From Eisenbergiella sp963559585 (GTDB lineage: Bacteria; Bacillota; Clostridia; Lachnospirales; Lachnospiraceae): a DNA stretch of 64,000 nucleotides. Under the pieces are notes generated by a model, which did no database searches, was not told the DNA's origin, and worked only from the letters and a program-made list of their open reading frames with translations. Location: positions 4,241 to 68,240 of the forward strand of contig CAUWLJ010000006.1 in NCBI GenBank assembly GCA_963559585.1. Direction: 5' to 3'. Positions 1 to 8,872 of this stretch are shown here, in pieces (position 1 is the first letter of the stretch; each line of letters opens with the position of its first letter). Both the position numbers and the translations under genes were made by a program.

Positions 1-50
1 AGGGACTTTATAAGAGGCCTTTTCAGGAAGCAGCAGGATGAAAATAGTGT

Positions 51-88
51 GAGGAGCCGCAGGCCAAAGGAACAGCCTGCGGCTCCTC
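51..88 (-). terminator. Probable terminator downstream of rqcH
   Basis: A perfect 14-bp inverted repeat (GAGGAGCCGCAGGC and its complement) encloses a 10-nt loop. It lies about 30 bases beyond the rqcH stop codon. Read on the minus strand it is followed by a modest T-containing tract. It is probably an intrinsic terminator for rqcH, but the poly-U tail is weak. Confidence 0.55.
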
Positions 89-118
89 ACATTCTGGAAG
101 CTTCCCGTTTGGATGGCT

Positions 119-1867
119 TCATTCCACCAGCTTCACCCCACTGATATCCGAATCGATCATCATGGAATAGTTGGTATAATACACCACAAACCCAGGCTTG
201 CCGCCGCCGGGCTTCTTTACATTTTTTTTCTCTGTATAATCGATTTCCACCTTTTCCTGCCCTCTGCCGCGGGAATAATGGGCAGCCAGCCGGGCGGCCT
301 CCTCAAAGGTGCGGTCGGGAAGCTCCTCTCCTCTGGATTTTACCACCACATGGGAGCCGGGCATCCCCTTGGCGTGGAACCACCAGTCGTTTCCTACGGC
401 AAATTTGAACGTGAGCTCATCGTTCTGATAATTGTTTTTCCCTACATAAATATCATAGCCGTCGCTGCTGATATAGTGAAAAGGCCTGCTGGTGACCTTC
501 ACCTTTTTCCCTCCGCCCTTTCTTCTGATGTAGCCGCTTTCGATCAGCTCCTCCTTGATCTGAACCAGATCCTCCTCCTGCAGGGCAATATCCAGGGCGT
601 TGCTCACGGATTCCAGGTGCTCTACCTCAGCCTTTGTTTCCAGGGTGAGCTGGGAGAGCGCCTCGTAGGTCCGCTTCAGCTTGTTGTACTTTTCAAAATA
701 CTTCTTTGCATTTTCACCGGCGGTGAGCGTGGGATCCAGGGGGATGGTGAGCATTTCCCCGGTGTAGTAGTTGGGCACTTCCAGAGAGCGGGCGCCGGGC
801 TGGGCGCTGTAGCCGTAGGTGTTCAGAAGCTCGCCGTATACCCGGTATTTGTCACGTTTCTCCGTATCCTTCATCTGCTTTAGCTGCAGATCGTACTTTT
901 TTACGTTCCGCTCCAGGGCCGTGGAGACGATGCGCCTTAGGTCTGTGGAGCGCTGACGGATCCTGGTGACGGTGCTTTTTTCCGCATAATAATCCTCCAG
1001 CAGGGCGGATATGGAGGTATAGTCCTGCCGCCTGGCAGCGGGATAGGAGGTAAGAGGCAGGGCCGCATATTCCGCCGGAGCCATTGGATAGCCGTCCTGC
1101 TCATATACGATACAGGGATGGAAGCAGCCGTCCGACACCTCCTGCATCATGGCGTGAAAAGCCTGCCAGAGCCGGTTCTGTTCATCAGGGGACAGGGAGG
1201 CGGTGGAGGCGTCCCCGTCCACACCGGCGCGGAAGCACAGCTCCTGTGCAATGGCGGGGGAGAGGCCGGTGAAGGAGGAATAGAGGGCCTTGAAGCAGGG
1301 CCGGGCCGTCTGAAACAGCCTTTCCCGGAAATCCTCCTGGGAGACGGTCAGCGGATCCGCCTTGTCCTGAGTGTGGGGAATGAAATAATCCTTTCCCGGA
1401 AGCACTTCGCGAACCGAGCTCACCAGCCCGGAAATGTGCTTGATGCTGTCTATAATCCGATTCTCCTCGTCGCAGAAAATGATGTTGCTGTGCTTGCCCA
1501 TCAGCTCCACGATCAGCTTTTTGCGCCTTAAATCCCCAAGCTCGTCCAGATGCTCGATCTCAAAGTTCAGGATACGTTCCAGCCCCGGCTGTGTGATGGA
1601 GAGGATGCGCCCGTTCTGGATGTGCTTGCGCAGAAGCATGCAGAAATTGGGCGCGGTCAGAGGGCTTTGCTTATTTTTTTTCGTAAGATAAGCCAGAGGA
1701 AGTGAGGCGGAGGCGGAAAGCGTCAGCCTCAGGTTTGCGCTGTTGTTTTTGATGGTCAGAAGCAGCTCGTCAGGCTCGGGCTGAGCGATCTTGTAGATCC
1801 TCCCTCCTGTCAGGAGCCCGTCCAGCTCCTTTCTGATCCCTGCTATGGTAATGCCGTCGAAGGCCAT
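119..1867 (-). CDS. rqcH: RqcH (NFACT family, ribosome-associated quality control factor)
   Basis: This 582-residue protein matches the NFACT/Rqc2 family, formerly called fibronectin-binding protein A, at full family length. The N-terminal NFACT-N domain opens with MAFDGITIAGIRKEL and contains the conserved MGKHSNIIF stretch near residues 125-135. A long charged coiled-coil section follows around residues 290-440. The C-terminal NFACT-R domain includes FKFAVGNDWWFHAKGMPGSH. Family members bind stalled 50S-peptidyl-tRNA complexes and recruit tRNA-Ala to add C-terminal alanine tails. The gene stands alone on the minus strand, with the ATG at 1867 behind a weak AAGGAAC. The function is inferred from the family, and the identification is firm. 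Confidence 0.93.
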   Translation of the reverse strand: MAFDGITIAGIRKELDGLLTGGRIYKIAQPEPDELLLTIKNNSANLRLTLSASASLPLAYLTKKNKQSPLTAPNFCMLLRKHIQNGRILSITQPGLERILNFEIEHLDELGDLRRKKLIVELMGKHSNIIFCDEENRIIDSIKHISGLVSSVREVLPGKDYFIPHTQDKADPLTVSQEDFRERLFQTARPCFKALYSSFTGLSPAIAQELCFRAGVDGDASTASLSPDEQNRLWQAFHAMMQEVSDGCFHPCIVYEQDGYPMAPAEYAALPLTSYPAARRQDYTSISALLEDYYAEKSTVTRIRQRSTDLRRIVSTALERNVKKYDLQLKQMKDTEKRDKYRVYGELLNTYGYSAQPGARSLEVPNYYTGEMLTIPLDPTLTAGENAKKYFEKYNKLKRTYEALSQLTLETKAEVEHLESVSNALDIALQEEDLVQIKEELIESGYIRRKGGGKKVKVTSRPFHYISSDGYDIYVGKNNYQNDELTFKFAVGNDWWFHAKGMPGSHVVVKSRGEELPDRTFEEAARLAAHYSRGRGQEKVEIDYTEKKNVKKPGGGKPGFVVYYTNYSMMIDSDISGVKLVE

Positions 1868-2041
1868 ATTGATTCACCGTTCCTTTCCGCAGCCCGCGCC
1901 GGAAAATGGGAGCCTCCGCCAGGGAGGGCGTTTTCCGGTAACGGGCGGTTTCCGTTTTTAAATCTTTCTTCCTATTGTGGCATATACAGCCCGCAAACAC
2001 AAGCATAGATGCAAAGGATGTGTAAAAAAATGTAACAGTTC

Positions 2042-2364
2042 GTTACTGTTCACGGCAGGCCCGTAAACAGTAACTTTCGCGGGCCTATTGAAAGTTTTTG
2101 CTGCGCAAAAGAGGCCCGCTCACTCCTGAATCACATTCTTACGCCTCAAACGGCAGGCGTTTGAGGCTGCTGTGAACAGTAACAACAGTTCAGCCCACGC
2201 CCACGGAGCAGCAACAGGCTGCTCCGCAAAACGCCCCCTTGGGGCTTTCCGCTGCTGCGCAGCTCCTTTTGCTCATAAGCGGGCGCTAAGCTCATATCGG
2301 CATGAACGGTCAAAATCATGCAGGCATGTTTTGACCGTCCAAACCGATATGGCTGAAGTGTTAC
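2042..2364. repeat. Composite dispersed repeat made of two inverted-repeat blocks
   Basis: The left block (2042-2183) is bounded by GTTACTGTTCAC and its exact complement. It contains the hairpins GGCCCG/CGGGCC (2058-2085) and CCTCAAACG/CGTTTGAGG (2145-2167). The right block (about 2184-2364) begins AACAGTTCAGCC and ends GGCTGAAGTGTTAC, and holds a long hairpin at 2294-2350. The right block is a reverse-oriented relative of the element at 25907-26070. The left block shares 19 identical bases with 26339-26357. No protein is credible here. It looks like a MITE-like or structured-RNA repeat. Confidence 0.8.
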
Positions 2365-2373
2365 AAAAAAATC

Positions 2374-2402
2374 TTGCCCCGGGCCTTCTGTCGGGGTATA
2401 AT
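2374..2402 (+). promoter_or_regulatory. Probable promoter for the MBOAT operon
   Basis: TTGCCC (2374-2379) and TATAAT (2397-2402) are separated by exactly 17 bases. The promoter starts 10 bases after the repeat at 2042-2364 ends. The leader to the TTG start at 2649 is about 240 bases and is rich in G and C, and I recognise no known riboswitch in it. Confidence 0.6.
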
Positions 2403-2648
2403 AAAAACAGTTGAAGTGCATCGGAAAGGAATCTGTATCAGCCATGCTTTTAAGCTTTGCACACGCTGTCCGGCGGGAAAACCGGGGCAGCCCTGCACGG
2501 CGGTGAGAAGACAGGCGAAGAGCCGGCCGAAAGACCGGACGAAGGGGACGGGGCAGAAGCCGGGCCGGCGCTGCAGGCCGGATTTCATAAATGCTTCGGA
2601 GAGTGAACGGAAAGAAAGGCGGTCTCGCCGAAATACAGGAGGGTTGTT

Positions 2649-4254
2649 TTGCTGTTTCAATCGTATGAATTTGCGTTCTTTTTGGTGGGTATTGCCGCAC
2701 TGTTTTTTATTGTACCCGGAAAGGTAAGGCCGGGCGTGCTTCTTCTGGCCAATCTTGTTTTTTTTCTGCGCGGCGGCCCCGCAGGCTGTTCCCTGGCTGC
2801 TGCTTACGATCCTGACGACCTATGGCTGCGGCCTGTTTCTGGAAAAAGCGGAAGGTAAAGGTGCAAAGCGGCTTGCGCTGGCGGCCTGCCTGGCGGTGAA
2901 TCTGGGGCTTTTGGCCCTGTTTCGGTACTTCCCGGTGTGGGAGGATCTGCTCAACGGATGGTACGGGGGAGGCATCCGCAGGGTGAAGCTTGACCTTGCC
3001 GCTGCCTGGGGTCTGGCGGCTCCTCTGGGAATTTCCTTTTATACCTTACAGGCAGTGGGGTATCTTCTCGACGTGGCAGGGAAAAAATATCCGGCGGAGA
3101 AGAATCTCCTGCATTTTGCAGTGTTCGTATCCTTTTTCCCCAATCTGTCCAGCGGCCCCATTGAGCGGGCGGGGCATTTCCTGCCCCAGCTCCGCGGGCT
3201 CGCCCGCAGCAGCAGGAGGCAGCTTTGGGATTATGACAGGATGGCGGTGGGTCTGATCCATATCCTGTGGGGCTTTTTCCTGAAAATGGTGCTGGCTGAC
3301 CGGGCGGCGGTTCTGGTGGATCATCTGTTCGGACTGTATGAAAATACGGACAGCTTTACCATGCTGATGGCAGCCCTGTTTTATTCCGTCCAGATCTTCT
3401 GTGATTTTGCCAGCTATTCCTGCATTGCCGTCGGCGCGGCGCAGTTGATGGGTTTTTCCCTGATCCGCAATTTCCGCCAGCCCTATCTGGCAGTCGGTTT
3501 CCGGGATTTCTGGAGCCGGTGGCACATTTCCCTGAGCGGCTGGCTGCGGGATTACGTCTACATTCCCCTGGGCGGAAACCGGAAGGGCGTGCTGCGAAGG
3601 TACGGGAATATTCTGATTACGTTTCTCGTAAGCGGCCTCTGGCACGGCGGCGCGCCCCATTTCCTGGTGTGGGGGCTGCTCCACGGGCTCTGCCAGGCGG
3701 CGGAGGATCTGGCTGTGAGAGCGTGCAGGAGGTGTGCGGGCGCGGCGGGAGGACTTCGCGGCAATCGCGGACGCGGGGAGGAAAAGCGGCAGGAAAAATG
3801 TGAGGGAGGCGTCGGAGAGCCGGGAGGAAATCTGACGGCCCGGCCGGTTATCAAAAAAATCCTACAGCTTCTTTCACGGATCCTGTACGCTGCCTTTACC
3901 TTTGCGGCGGTAACCGTCCTGTGGATCTTTTTCCGGGCGGATTCTTTGGAAATGGCTCTGGTCTGCCTGGAAAATCTGTTCACCAGATGGCAGGGCTTCC
4001 TGGCGGCGGATCAGCTTATTTTCGTGATGGGGCTGGATAAAACGGAGTTTTTGATCGCGGCGGCAGGCATTGCCCTGCTCCTGCTGTCTGAGCTTGTCAG
4101 CGAATGGACGAAAAAGCCTCAGGCGGAGTGGATCTATGCCTCCCCCCTGCCTGTGCGCTTCCTGATCTGCCTGTTCCTGATGGGCGCGGTGTTCGTGGTG
4201 GGAAAGTACGGCGTGGGCTTTGATGCGTCCAACTTTATTTATATGGGCTTCTGA
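2649..4254 (+). pseudogene. MBOAT family membrane O-acyltransferase (AlgI/DltB-like), frameshifted
   Basis: The N-terminus begins at TTG 2649, five bases after AGGAGGG, and reads MLFQSYEFAFFL, the usual MBOAT/AlgI opening. That frame stops at 2858. The rest of the protein continues in the +1 frame from about 2755 to 4254, with family landmarks such as SFYTLQAVGYLLDV, FPNLSSGPIERAGH, FRDFWSRWHISLSGWLRDYV and the catalytic-type histidine in SGLWHGGAPHFLVWG. Removing one base from the C4 run (2777-2780) or the T8 run (2758-2765) restores one frame of about 535 residues. MBOAT enzymes move acyl groups across the membrane onto extracellular glycans. A lysine/arginine-rich insert lies near 3720-3850. 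The gene may be truly broken, a phase-variable homopolymer switch, or a sequencing error. Confidence 0.8.
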
Positions 4255-4362
4255 GGCGGAGCTGTGCTGTTGCGCACAGCAGCCTCAGGCAGCCGGTGTT
4301 TGAAGAAAATACAGCGGCGTTTTCTGCCGTCCTGTGGAATGCGCTTTGAAATGAGGATGAGA

Positions 4363-5373
4363 ATGAAAATAGAAGGATTCAAAAAGCCGGCCGGATTTCT
4401 GGCCTTTGCCCTGCTTGCGGCGCTGATGTTTTCTCTGTTAAACAGCGTCCTGTGCGTAAAATCGGTGAGCGGCATCGACCAGGCCAGAGGGCTGTATGCC
4501 CAGCCTGAGGGGAGCGTGGACGTGCTGTTTCTGGGAAGCAGCCATGTCCACTGCAACGTGGATTCCCGCGTGCTGTGGGAGGAGGAGGGGATAGCGGCCT
4601 ATCTGTGCACCACCGCAGAGCAGCCTCTGTGGAACAGCTACCATTACCTGGTGGAGGCGCTGAAAACTCAGGAGCCAAAGCTGGTGGTGCTGGACGTTTT
4701 TTCACCGGCCCATTCCCAGGAGGATTTTCAGGAAAAATGGCTGGCGGAAAACCTGGAGGGAATGCGCTTTTCATGGAACAAATATGAGATGATACGGGCC
4801 AGCGCCAGGTCGGAGCATCTCTCCTGGCTGTTCGGTTATCCCAGATACCACGACCGCTACGCCCGCCTTTCCGAAAAGGACTTTCAGAATTTTTTCTGGA
4901 ACAGGGAGGAAAAAGCCAGGTGGAAGGGCTTCGTGGAGCTTCACACCCACGCCCGGATGACGGAAATGGATATGAGCCGGGTCACCGGGCGTACCCCCCT
5001 TACGCCCAAATCCCAGGAATACCTGGACCGGATCATTGCCCTTACCCAAAAAGAGGGAATCCCGCTGATGCTCTTAAACGCTCCCTATCTGGTGGAGGAG
5101 AAAGACCAGCATATTTATAATGAAATCGCGGCCCAGGCCGGGGAACAGGGGCTTCTTTTCCTGAATACCAACTATCCTTCCATCTACCGGGAGATGGGGC
5201 TGGACTTCCAGACCGATTTTGCGGATCATGCCCATCTGAACGCCCAGGGGGCCGTCAAGTATACCGGCTATCTGGGAAAATGGATGAAGGAGCATTATCA
5301 GCTTCCGGACAGGAGAGGGCAGAAGGGCTATGAATCCTGGGAGGAGCAGAGGGCGGCGTACATGGAGGAATAG
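4363..5373 (+). CDS. SGNH-like exported O-acetylation partner of the MBOAT protein
   Basis: This protein of about 336 residues has one N-terminal membrane anchor (FLAFALLAALMFSLLNSVL), followed by an outside domain. The domain contains VDVLFLGSSHVHCNVD, a GxS motif like block I of SGNH/DltD-like proteins, and ends with FADHAHLNAQGAVKYTGYL, a D-x-x-H motif like block V. Proteins of this kind sit beside MBOAT transporters and transfer or remove acetyl groups on surface polymers. It lies about 110 bases behind the MBOAT gene, so the two are probably one operon. Several ATGs (4339, 4351, 4357, 4363) are in frame. I chose 4363, which has GAGGA just upstream. The target polymer cannot be read from the sequence. 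Confidence 0.75.
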   Translation: MKIEGFKKPAGFLAFALLAALMFSLLNSVLCVKSVSGIDQARGLYAQPEGSVDVLFLGSSHVHCNVDSRVLWEEEGIAAYLCTTAEQPLWNSYHYLVEALKTQEPKLVVLDVFSPAHSQEDFQEKWLAENLEGMRFSWNKYEMIRASARSEHLSWLFGYPRYHDRYARLSEKDFQNFFWNREEKARWKGFVELHTHARMTEMDMSRVTGRTPLTPKSQEYLDRIIALTQKEGIPLMLLNAPYLVEEKDQHIYNEIAAQAGEQGLLFLNTNYPSIYREMGLDFQTDFADHAHLNAQGAVKYTGYLGKWMKEHYQLPDRRGQKGYESWEEQRAAYMEE

Positions 5374-5420
5374 GGCGGGCAGACAACGGGAATGAGTTTC
5401 CAAGCCCATGCCAGGTATCC

Positions 5421-6002
5421 CTACATGAACGTAAATACCAGATAGAGCACGATCAGCAGGATGAAAAGGCACATGCCGCAGAATACGCAGACCGTAGTTT
5501 TTACCAGATGCCGCTCCTTTAATGCCAGGATCATCATGGACAGCACATCAAATGAAAAGAGAAACTGGCAGATCCCGCACAAAATGGCCGTCACTTTTGA
5601 GTGAGCCCCTTCCCTGCAGGCCTTTATCAGATAGGCAATCGCGTATGGAGCCGCACCCAGCAGGATTCCATAGCCGAAGATTAAAAACACGATCGTGACC
5701 AGCCCAAACAGCACCATGAGCGGCAGAGGAAAGATGGCCATCAGGGTTACCAGGACCGTGAGGCATCCGCCGATCAGATAAAATGGAACCAGGCCATATT
5801 TTATGATCAGCGTGCAGTTCAGCAGGGTCTTTCTGCTCCACCTTCTGCCGGCTGTCAATACAACGATCAGATTGACGGCCCCCATGATAAAAGGCAGAAG
5901 CAGGGAAAGGATCTGCAGACCAAGGGTATTGTCAAACAGACCTGCTAAAAGAAAAAAGGTATAGGAAACGATTACATATAGGGTCGGGATGATGTATGGC
6001 AT
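5421..6002 (-). CDS. Polytopic membrane protein of unknown function
   Basis: The 193-residue product is almost entirely hydrophobic, with about six predicted membrane helices (for example MPYIIPTLYVIVSYTFFLL at the start and VFCGMCLFILLIVLYLVFTF at the end). Only short charged loops lie between them. I recognise no family motif. It is the last gene of a minus-strand run of small genes (5421-7019) that seems less GC-rich than its neighbours. Its job is unknown. Confidence 0.6.
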   Translation of the reverse strand: MPYIIPTLYVIVSYTFFLLAGLFDNTLGLQILSLLLPFIMGAVNLIVVLTAGRRWSRKTLLNCTLIIKYGLVPFYLIGGCLTVLVTLMAIFPLPLMVLFGLVTIVFLIFGYGILLGAAPYAIAYLIKACREGAHSKVTAILCGICQFLFSFDVLSMMILALKERHLVKTTVCVFCGMCLFILLIVLYLVFTFM

Positions 6003-6114
6003 GTGGGTTCTCCGTTCCGAAGCATAAGCGGCAGGAGGACGGGGAAAAGTGAAATACGCTCTGGCGCTTCCTTTCCTGGCCGGTTCTGCTCCTTAAATTG
6101 ATTTTTTAGCTTGG

Positions 6115-6393
6115 TTATGTAAGGCCTTTTTCATCATTTTCAGGCGGCCGGATATGGCATAACATTTCTTCTTCACAGGCGCCGAACTGCCGAAAATTAG
6201 ATTTGGCTTCTCTCAGTGTTATTCCGTGATTAGAGTCGCTCGGTTCGTTATCAGAAGCAATGAAAGGATCATTTTCCCAAAAACAAACCGGACAAATAAA
6301 TCCGCAGTCTTCGGTCGGTGGGACATTGTAGGTAAAAGATCCGCAACAGGGACATGGATGTTTTTTCACATCTGTTCTGGAGTTTTCTTTCAT
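6115..6393 (-). CDS. Cysteine-rich CPCC domain protein
   Basis: This 92-residue protein contains HPCPCCGSFTYN, then DCGFICPVCFWENDP and NHGITLREAKSNF. That pattern fits the small Cys-rich CPCC family, where four cysteines in two knuckles probably bind zinc. The ATG at 6393 has AGAGGT nine bases upstream and is preferred over an upstream in-frame codon. Members are widespread, often lie beside unrelated small genes, and have no settled biochemical role. It is followed downstream by the unknown membrane protein at 5421. Confidence 0.75.
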   Translation of the reverse strand: MKENSRTDVKKHPCPCCGSFTYNVPPTEDCGFICPVCFWENDPFIASDNEPSDSNHGITLREAKSNFRQFGACEEEMLCHIRPPENDEKGLT

Positions 6394-6441
6394 AGTTCGA
6401 TACCTCTGCAGCCTGGAATTTATCAGCATCCATTTTGCTGA

Positions 6442-6618
6442 TTATTCTTTTCTGTACTTATAAAAACTCCATATGCCTATAAGGATTGGAAAGCCAACGA
6501 TACCATAATTAACTCCTGCCAAACCTCTTGCATGAATTCCTTCCATCAGGTGTGGAGTGCTGCTCAATAATGTCAAAACCATAAAAATTGTAATTACTAA
6601 ATATACCTTTTTCGTCAT
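6442..6618 (-). CDS. Small membrane protein of unknown function
   Basis: The 58-residue product starts MTKKVYLVITIFMVLTLL and has a second hydrophobic stretch, YGIVGFPILIGIWSFY, before a basic end (KYRKE). This suggests two membrane helices. GGGAGG lies eight bases before the ATG at 6618, a good ribosome site. A GTG at 6627 is less likely. The stop is about 50 bases before the CPCC gene start. No family is recognised. Confidence 0.5.
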   Translation of the reverse strand: MTKKVYLVITIFMVLTLLSSTPHLMEGIHARGLAGVNYGIVGFPILIGIWSFYKYRKE

Positions 6619-6644
6619 ACATGACACCTCCCGGATACACAGAG

Positions 6645-7019
6645 CTACCGTACTCCTGTCAGGATAAAATTCATTAGCTGCTCTACATCATCAAAATCGT
6701 CATAATCTCCGTTTATTCCGTTTCGGTGATACACGATCCCGTTTTTCTCATTCCGTTCCAGACAATCCAACAGCTTTTCTTCTCCGTATTTTTTGACAAA
6801 CAGAGTAAATGCGTAGGGTTTGATTTTGCTCAATAATCCTTTCCTGCAGTTTTCTTCGCACTCATAACAATGTGACAGTCCTTTTTCGGTGGAACATCGT
6901 CTGTTCTCACAGGAATTATGATCCGGGCAGCCGTCTGAGCCGCATCCGTTACAGGCGGCATTTTCTGTGCATAAGCAGCACGCAAGGCCGCATCTGGCAA
7001 TTCCTAATTCTCGTTTCAT
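6645..7019 (-). CDS. DUF3795-like cysteine-rich protein
   Basis: The start is ATG 7019, behind GGAGGTGTCCAG. The 124-residue product opens MKRELGIARCGLACCLC and carries twelve cysteines in the first 60 residues, including ACNGCGSDGCPDHNSC and LSHCYECEENC. It ends with a region predicted to be helical. The spacing resembles the DUF3795 family of small proteins that probably bind metal. The biochemical role is unknown. It is the first gene of the minus-strand small-gene island and lies back to back with ridA. Confidence 0.72.
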   Translation of the reverse strand: MKRELGIARCGLACCLCTENAACNGCGSDGCPDHNSCENRRCSTEKGLSHCYECEENCRKGLLSKIKPYAFTLFVKKYGEEKLLDCLERNEKNGIVYHRNGINGDYDDFDDVEQLMNFILTGVR

Positions 7020-7119
7020 CTGGACACCTCCACAGCTTTTGTATAGATAAATTGTATCATGCGGCCGGAAACAATTCCATCTTTTCCTGCTAAATTTTTT
7101 CAACATCCTTCCGCCCTCC

Positions 7120-7148
7120 TTTACCATCCTCCGGATATATGTTATACT
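7120..7148 (+). promoter_or_regulatory. Probable ridA promoter
   Basis: TTTACC (7120-7125) and TATACT (7143-7148) are 17 bases apart, about 130 bases before the ridA ATG. The -10 box is near consensus and the -35 box matches 4 of 6 positions. The rest of the 7020-7278 gap shows no gene. Confidence 0.45.
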
Positions 7149-7278
7149 GACCGAACAGCCGGAGCGGCTGCGCAGAGTGACGCCGTGCCGGGTAAAGCTG
7201 CAGACCGCACCTTTGCGCCCGGTATTTTGACGCCTGCCGCCGCTTTTTTGATTAAGAGAAATACGGAGGAAAACGAAT

Positions 7279-7653
7279 ATGAAAAGAATCAGCACTGAAA
7301 AAGCCCCTGCCGCTATCGGCCCCTACAGCCAGGCTTACCAGGTGGGAAACCTGCTCTTTACTTCCGGCCAGATCCCTATCGATCCGGCTACAGGCGACCT
7401 TGTGCCCGGCGGCATCAGGGAGCAGACCGCACAGGTGATGAAGAACATAGCTGCCGTACTGGAGGAGGCAGGACTGGGCGCTGAAAATGTGGTAAAAACC
7501 ACCTGCTTCCTGGCAGAGATCGGGGATTTCGCCGCATTTAATGAGGTTTACGGAGAATACTTCACCGGAAAGCCTGCCCGCTCCTGCGTGGCGGTAAAGG
7601 ATCTTCCAAAAGGTGCCCTGGTGGAGGTGGAACTGATCGCTGAACGGTCTTGA
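7279..7653 (+). CDS. ridA: RidA family 2-iminobutanoate/2-iminopropanoate deaminase
   Basis: At 124 residues this is a full-length RidA/YjgF/UK114 protein. The typical opening KAPAAIGPYSQAYQVGNLLF, FTSGQIPIDPATGDLV and the C-terminal block GKPARSCVAVKDLPKGALVE are all present. The arginine of ARSCVAV is the residue family members use to bind the substrate carboxylate. RidA hydrolyses reactive enamine/imine intermediates released by PLP enzymes and so protects other PLP enzymes. AGGAAAAC lies just before the ATG. It heads a plus-strand series with yicC 63 bases downstream. Confidence 0.93.
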   Translation: MKRISTEKAPAAIGPYSQAYQVGNLLFTSGQIPIDPATGDLVPGGIREQTAQVMKNIAAVLEEAGLGAENVVKTTCFLAEIGDFAAFNEVYGEYFTGKPARSCVAVKDLPKGALVEVELIAERS

Positions 7654-7716
7654 CGCTCACCATCCGGTGCCTTATAATAAAAGGAATTATGGGGATTCAC
7701 GTTTTTGGAGGTTGAC

Positions 7717-8595
7717 ATGATCAAAAGCATGACCGGCTTCGGCAGATGTGAGGTCTGCGAGGCAGAACGTAAAATCACGGTGGAGATAAAGTCCGTAAAC
7801 CACCGCTATCTGGACGTGGCCATGAAGATGCCCAAGAAGCTGAATTTTTTTGAGGCGTCGATCCGCGGCCTGCTCAAGGAATACGTCCAGAGGGGAAAGG
7901 TGGATCTTTTCATTTCCTATGAGGATTACACGGAAAACAACGTGACCGTAAAGTACAACCGGGATGCAGCGGCGGAGTATATGGCCTGCTTTGCGCAGAT
8001 GGCCGACGAGTTCGGTCTGGAAAATGACATCCGCGTTTCCTCCCTGGCCAGATTCCCGGAGGTGTTCTCCATGGAGGAGGGCAGCGTGGATGAGGAGGGG
8101 ATCTGGAAGGTGCTGGGTAAGGCCTTGACCGGAGCAGCCCAGGCTCTTACCCAGGCCAGGATTGACGAGGGTGAGAACCTGAAAAAGGATCTTCTGGTTA
8201 AGCTGGACGGTATGCTTGAGCATGTGGCTTTCATTGAGGAGCGCGCGCCCCGGATCCTTGCGGAGTACCGTGCGGGCCTGGTGGAAAAAGTGCAGGAGCT
8301 TCTTGGGGATGCCCAGGTGGACGAGAGCCGCCTTCTGACGGAGGTTACCGTTTTTGCGGATAAGGTATGCGTGGATGAGGAGCTGGTGCGCCTGCGCAGC
8401 CATATCCAGACCACGAAGGAGGTGCTGGAGGCAGGCGGAGGAATCGGAAGGAAGCTGGATTTCATCGCCCAGGAGATGAACCGGGAGGCAAACACCATCC
8501 TGTCCAAGACCAGCGACCTGGAAACCTCCAACCGGGCCATCGAGCTGAAAACGGAGATCGAGAAGGTAAGGGAGCAGATCCAGAATATCGAATAG
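7717..8595 (+). CDS. YicC family endoribonuclease
   Basis: The 292-residue protein begins MIKSMTGFGR, the hallmark YicC start. ATG 7717 has GGAGG at 7707-7711, so a TTG at 7705 in the same frame is not the start. The N-terminal YicC domain includes EIKSVNHRYLDVAMKMPKKL. The C-terminal DUF1732-type domain ends with GGGIGRKLDFIAQEMNREANTILSKTSD. Homologues have been described as endoribonucleases. The gene precedes remA-gmk-rpoZ, a common clostridial order. The identification is strong, but the RNA targets here are unknown. Confidence 0.92.
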   Translation: MIKSMTGFGRCEVCEAERKITVEIKSVNHRYLDVAMKMPKKLNFFEASIRGLLKEYVQRGKVDLFISYEDYTENNVTVKYNRDAAAEYMACFAQMADEFGLENDIRVSSLARFPEVFSMEEGSVDEEGIWKVLGKALTGAAQALTQARIDEGENLKKDLLVKLDGMLEHVAFIEERAPRILAEYRAGLVEKVQELLGDAQVDESRLLTEVTVFADKVCVDEELVRLRSHIQTTKEVLEAGGGIGRKLDFIAQEMNREANTILSKTSDLETSNRAIELKTEIEKVREQIQNIE

Positions 8596-8611
8596 ACGGG
8601 TGGAAAAGAAG

Positions 8612-8872
8612 ATGAACCAGTTCATTCATGTGGGGTTCGGCAATATCGTGAACACCCAGAAGGTGGTGGCGGTGGTCAGTCCGGATGCCGCGCCCATCAA
8701 GCGTATGGTGCAGACGGCGAAGGAGAAGGGAACGGCTGTGGACGCCACCCAGGGGCGCAAGACGAAGGCGGTCCTGGTGATGGAGAACGGACAGCTGGTC
8801 CTGTCGGCCCTTCTGCCTGAAACGATCGCAAACAGAGCACAGACGGGAAGAGAGGATATGGACAGCTTATGA
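8612..8872 (+). CDS. remA: RemA/DUF370 DNA-binding regulator
   Basis: This 86-residue protein matches RemA (DUF370) across its length: FIHVGFGNIVNTQKVVAVVS, SAPIK-type APIKRMV, DATQGRKTKAVLVMENGQ and LSALLPETIANR. In Bacillus, RemA is a DNA-binding activator of biofilm-matrix genes. In clostridia its targets are less clear. The chosen ATG at 8612 gives the usual N-terminus, and a GTG at 8600 would add four residues. The gene overlaps the gmk start by four bases (ATGA), indicating translational coupling. Confidence 0.9.
   Translation: MNQFIHVGFGNIVNTQKVVAVVSPDAAPIKRMVQTAKEKGTAVDATQGRKTKAVLVMENGQLVLSALLPETIANRAQTGREDMDSL

Noticed and set aside
2146..2727. Several frames of 70-180 codons before the MBOAT gene
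   Set aside because: They lie on the structured repeat and the GC-rich leader, with low-complexity products and no ribosome sites.
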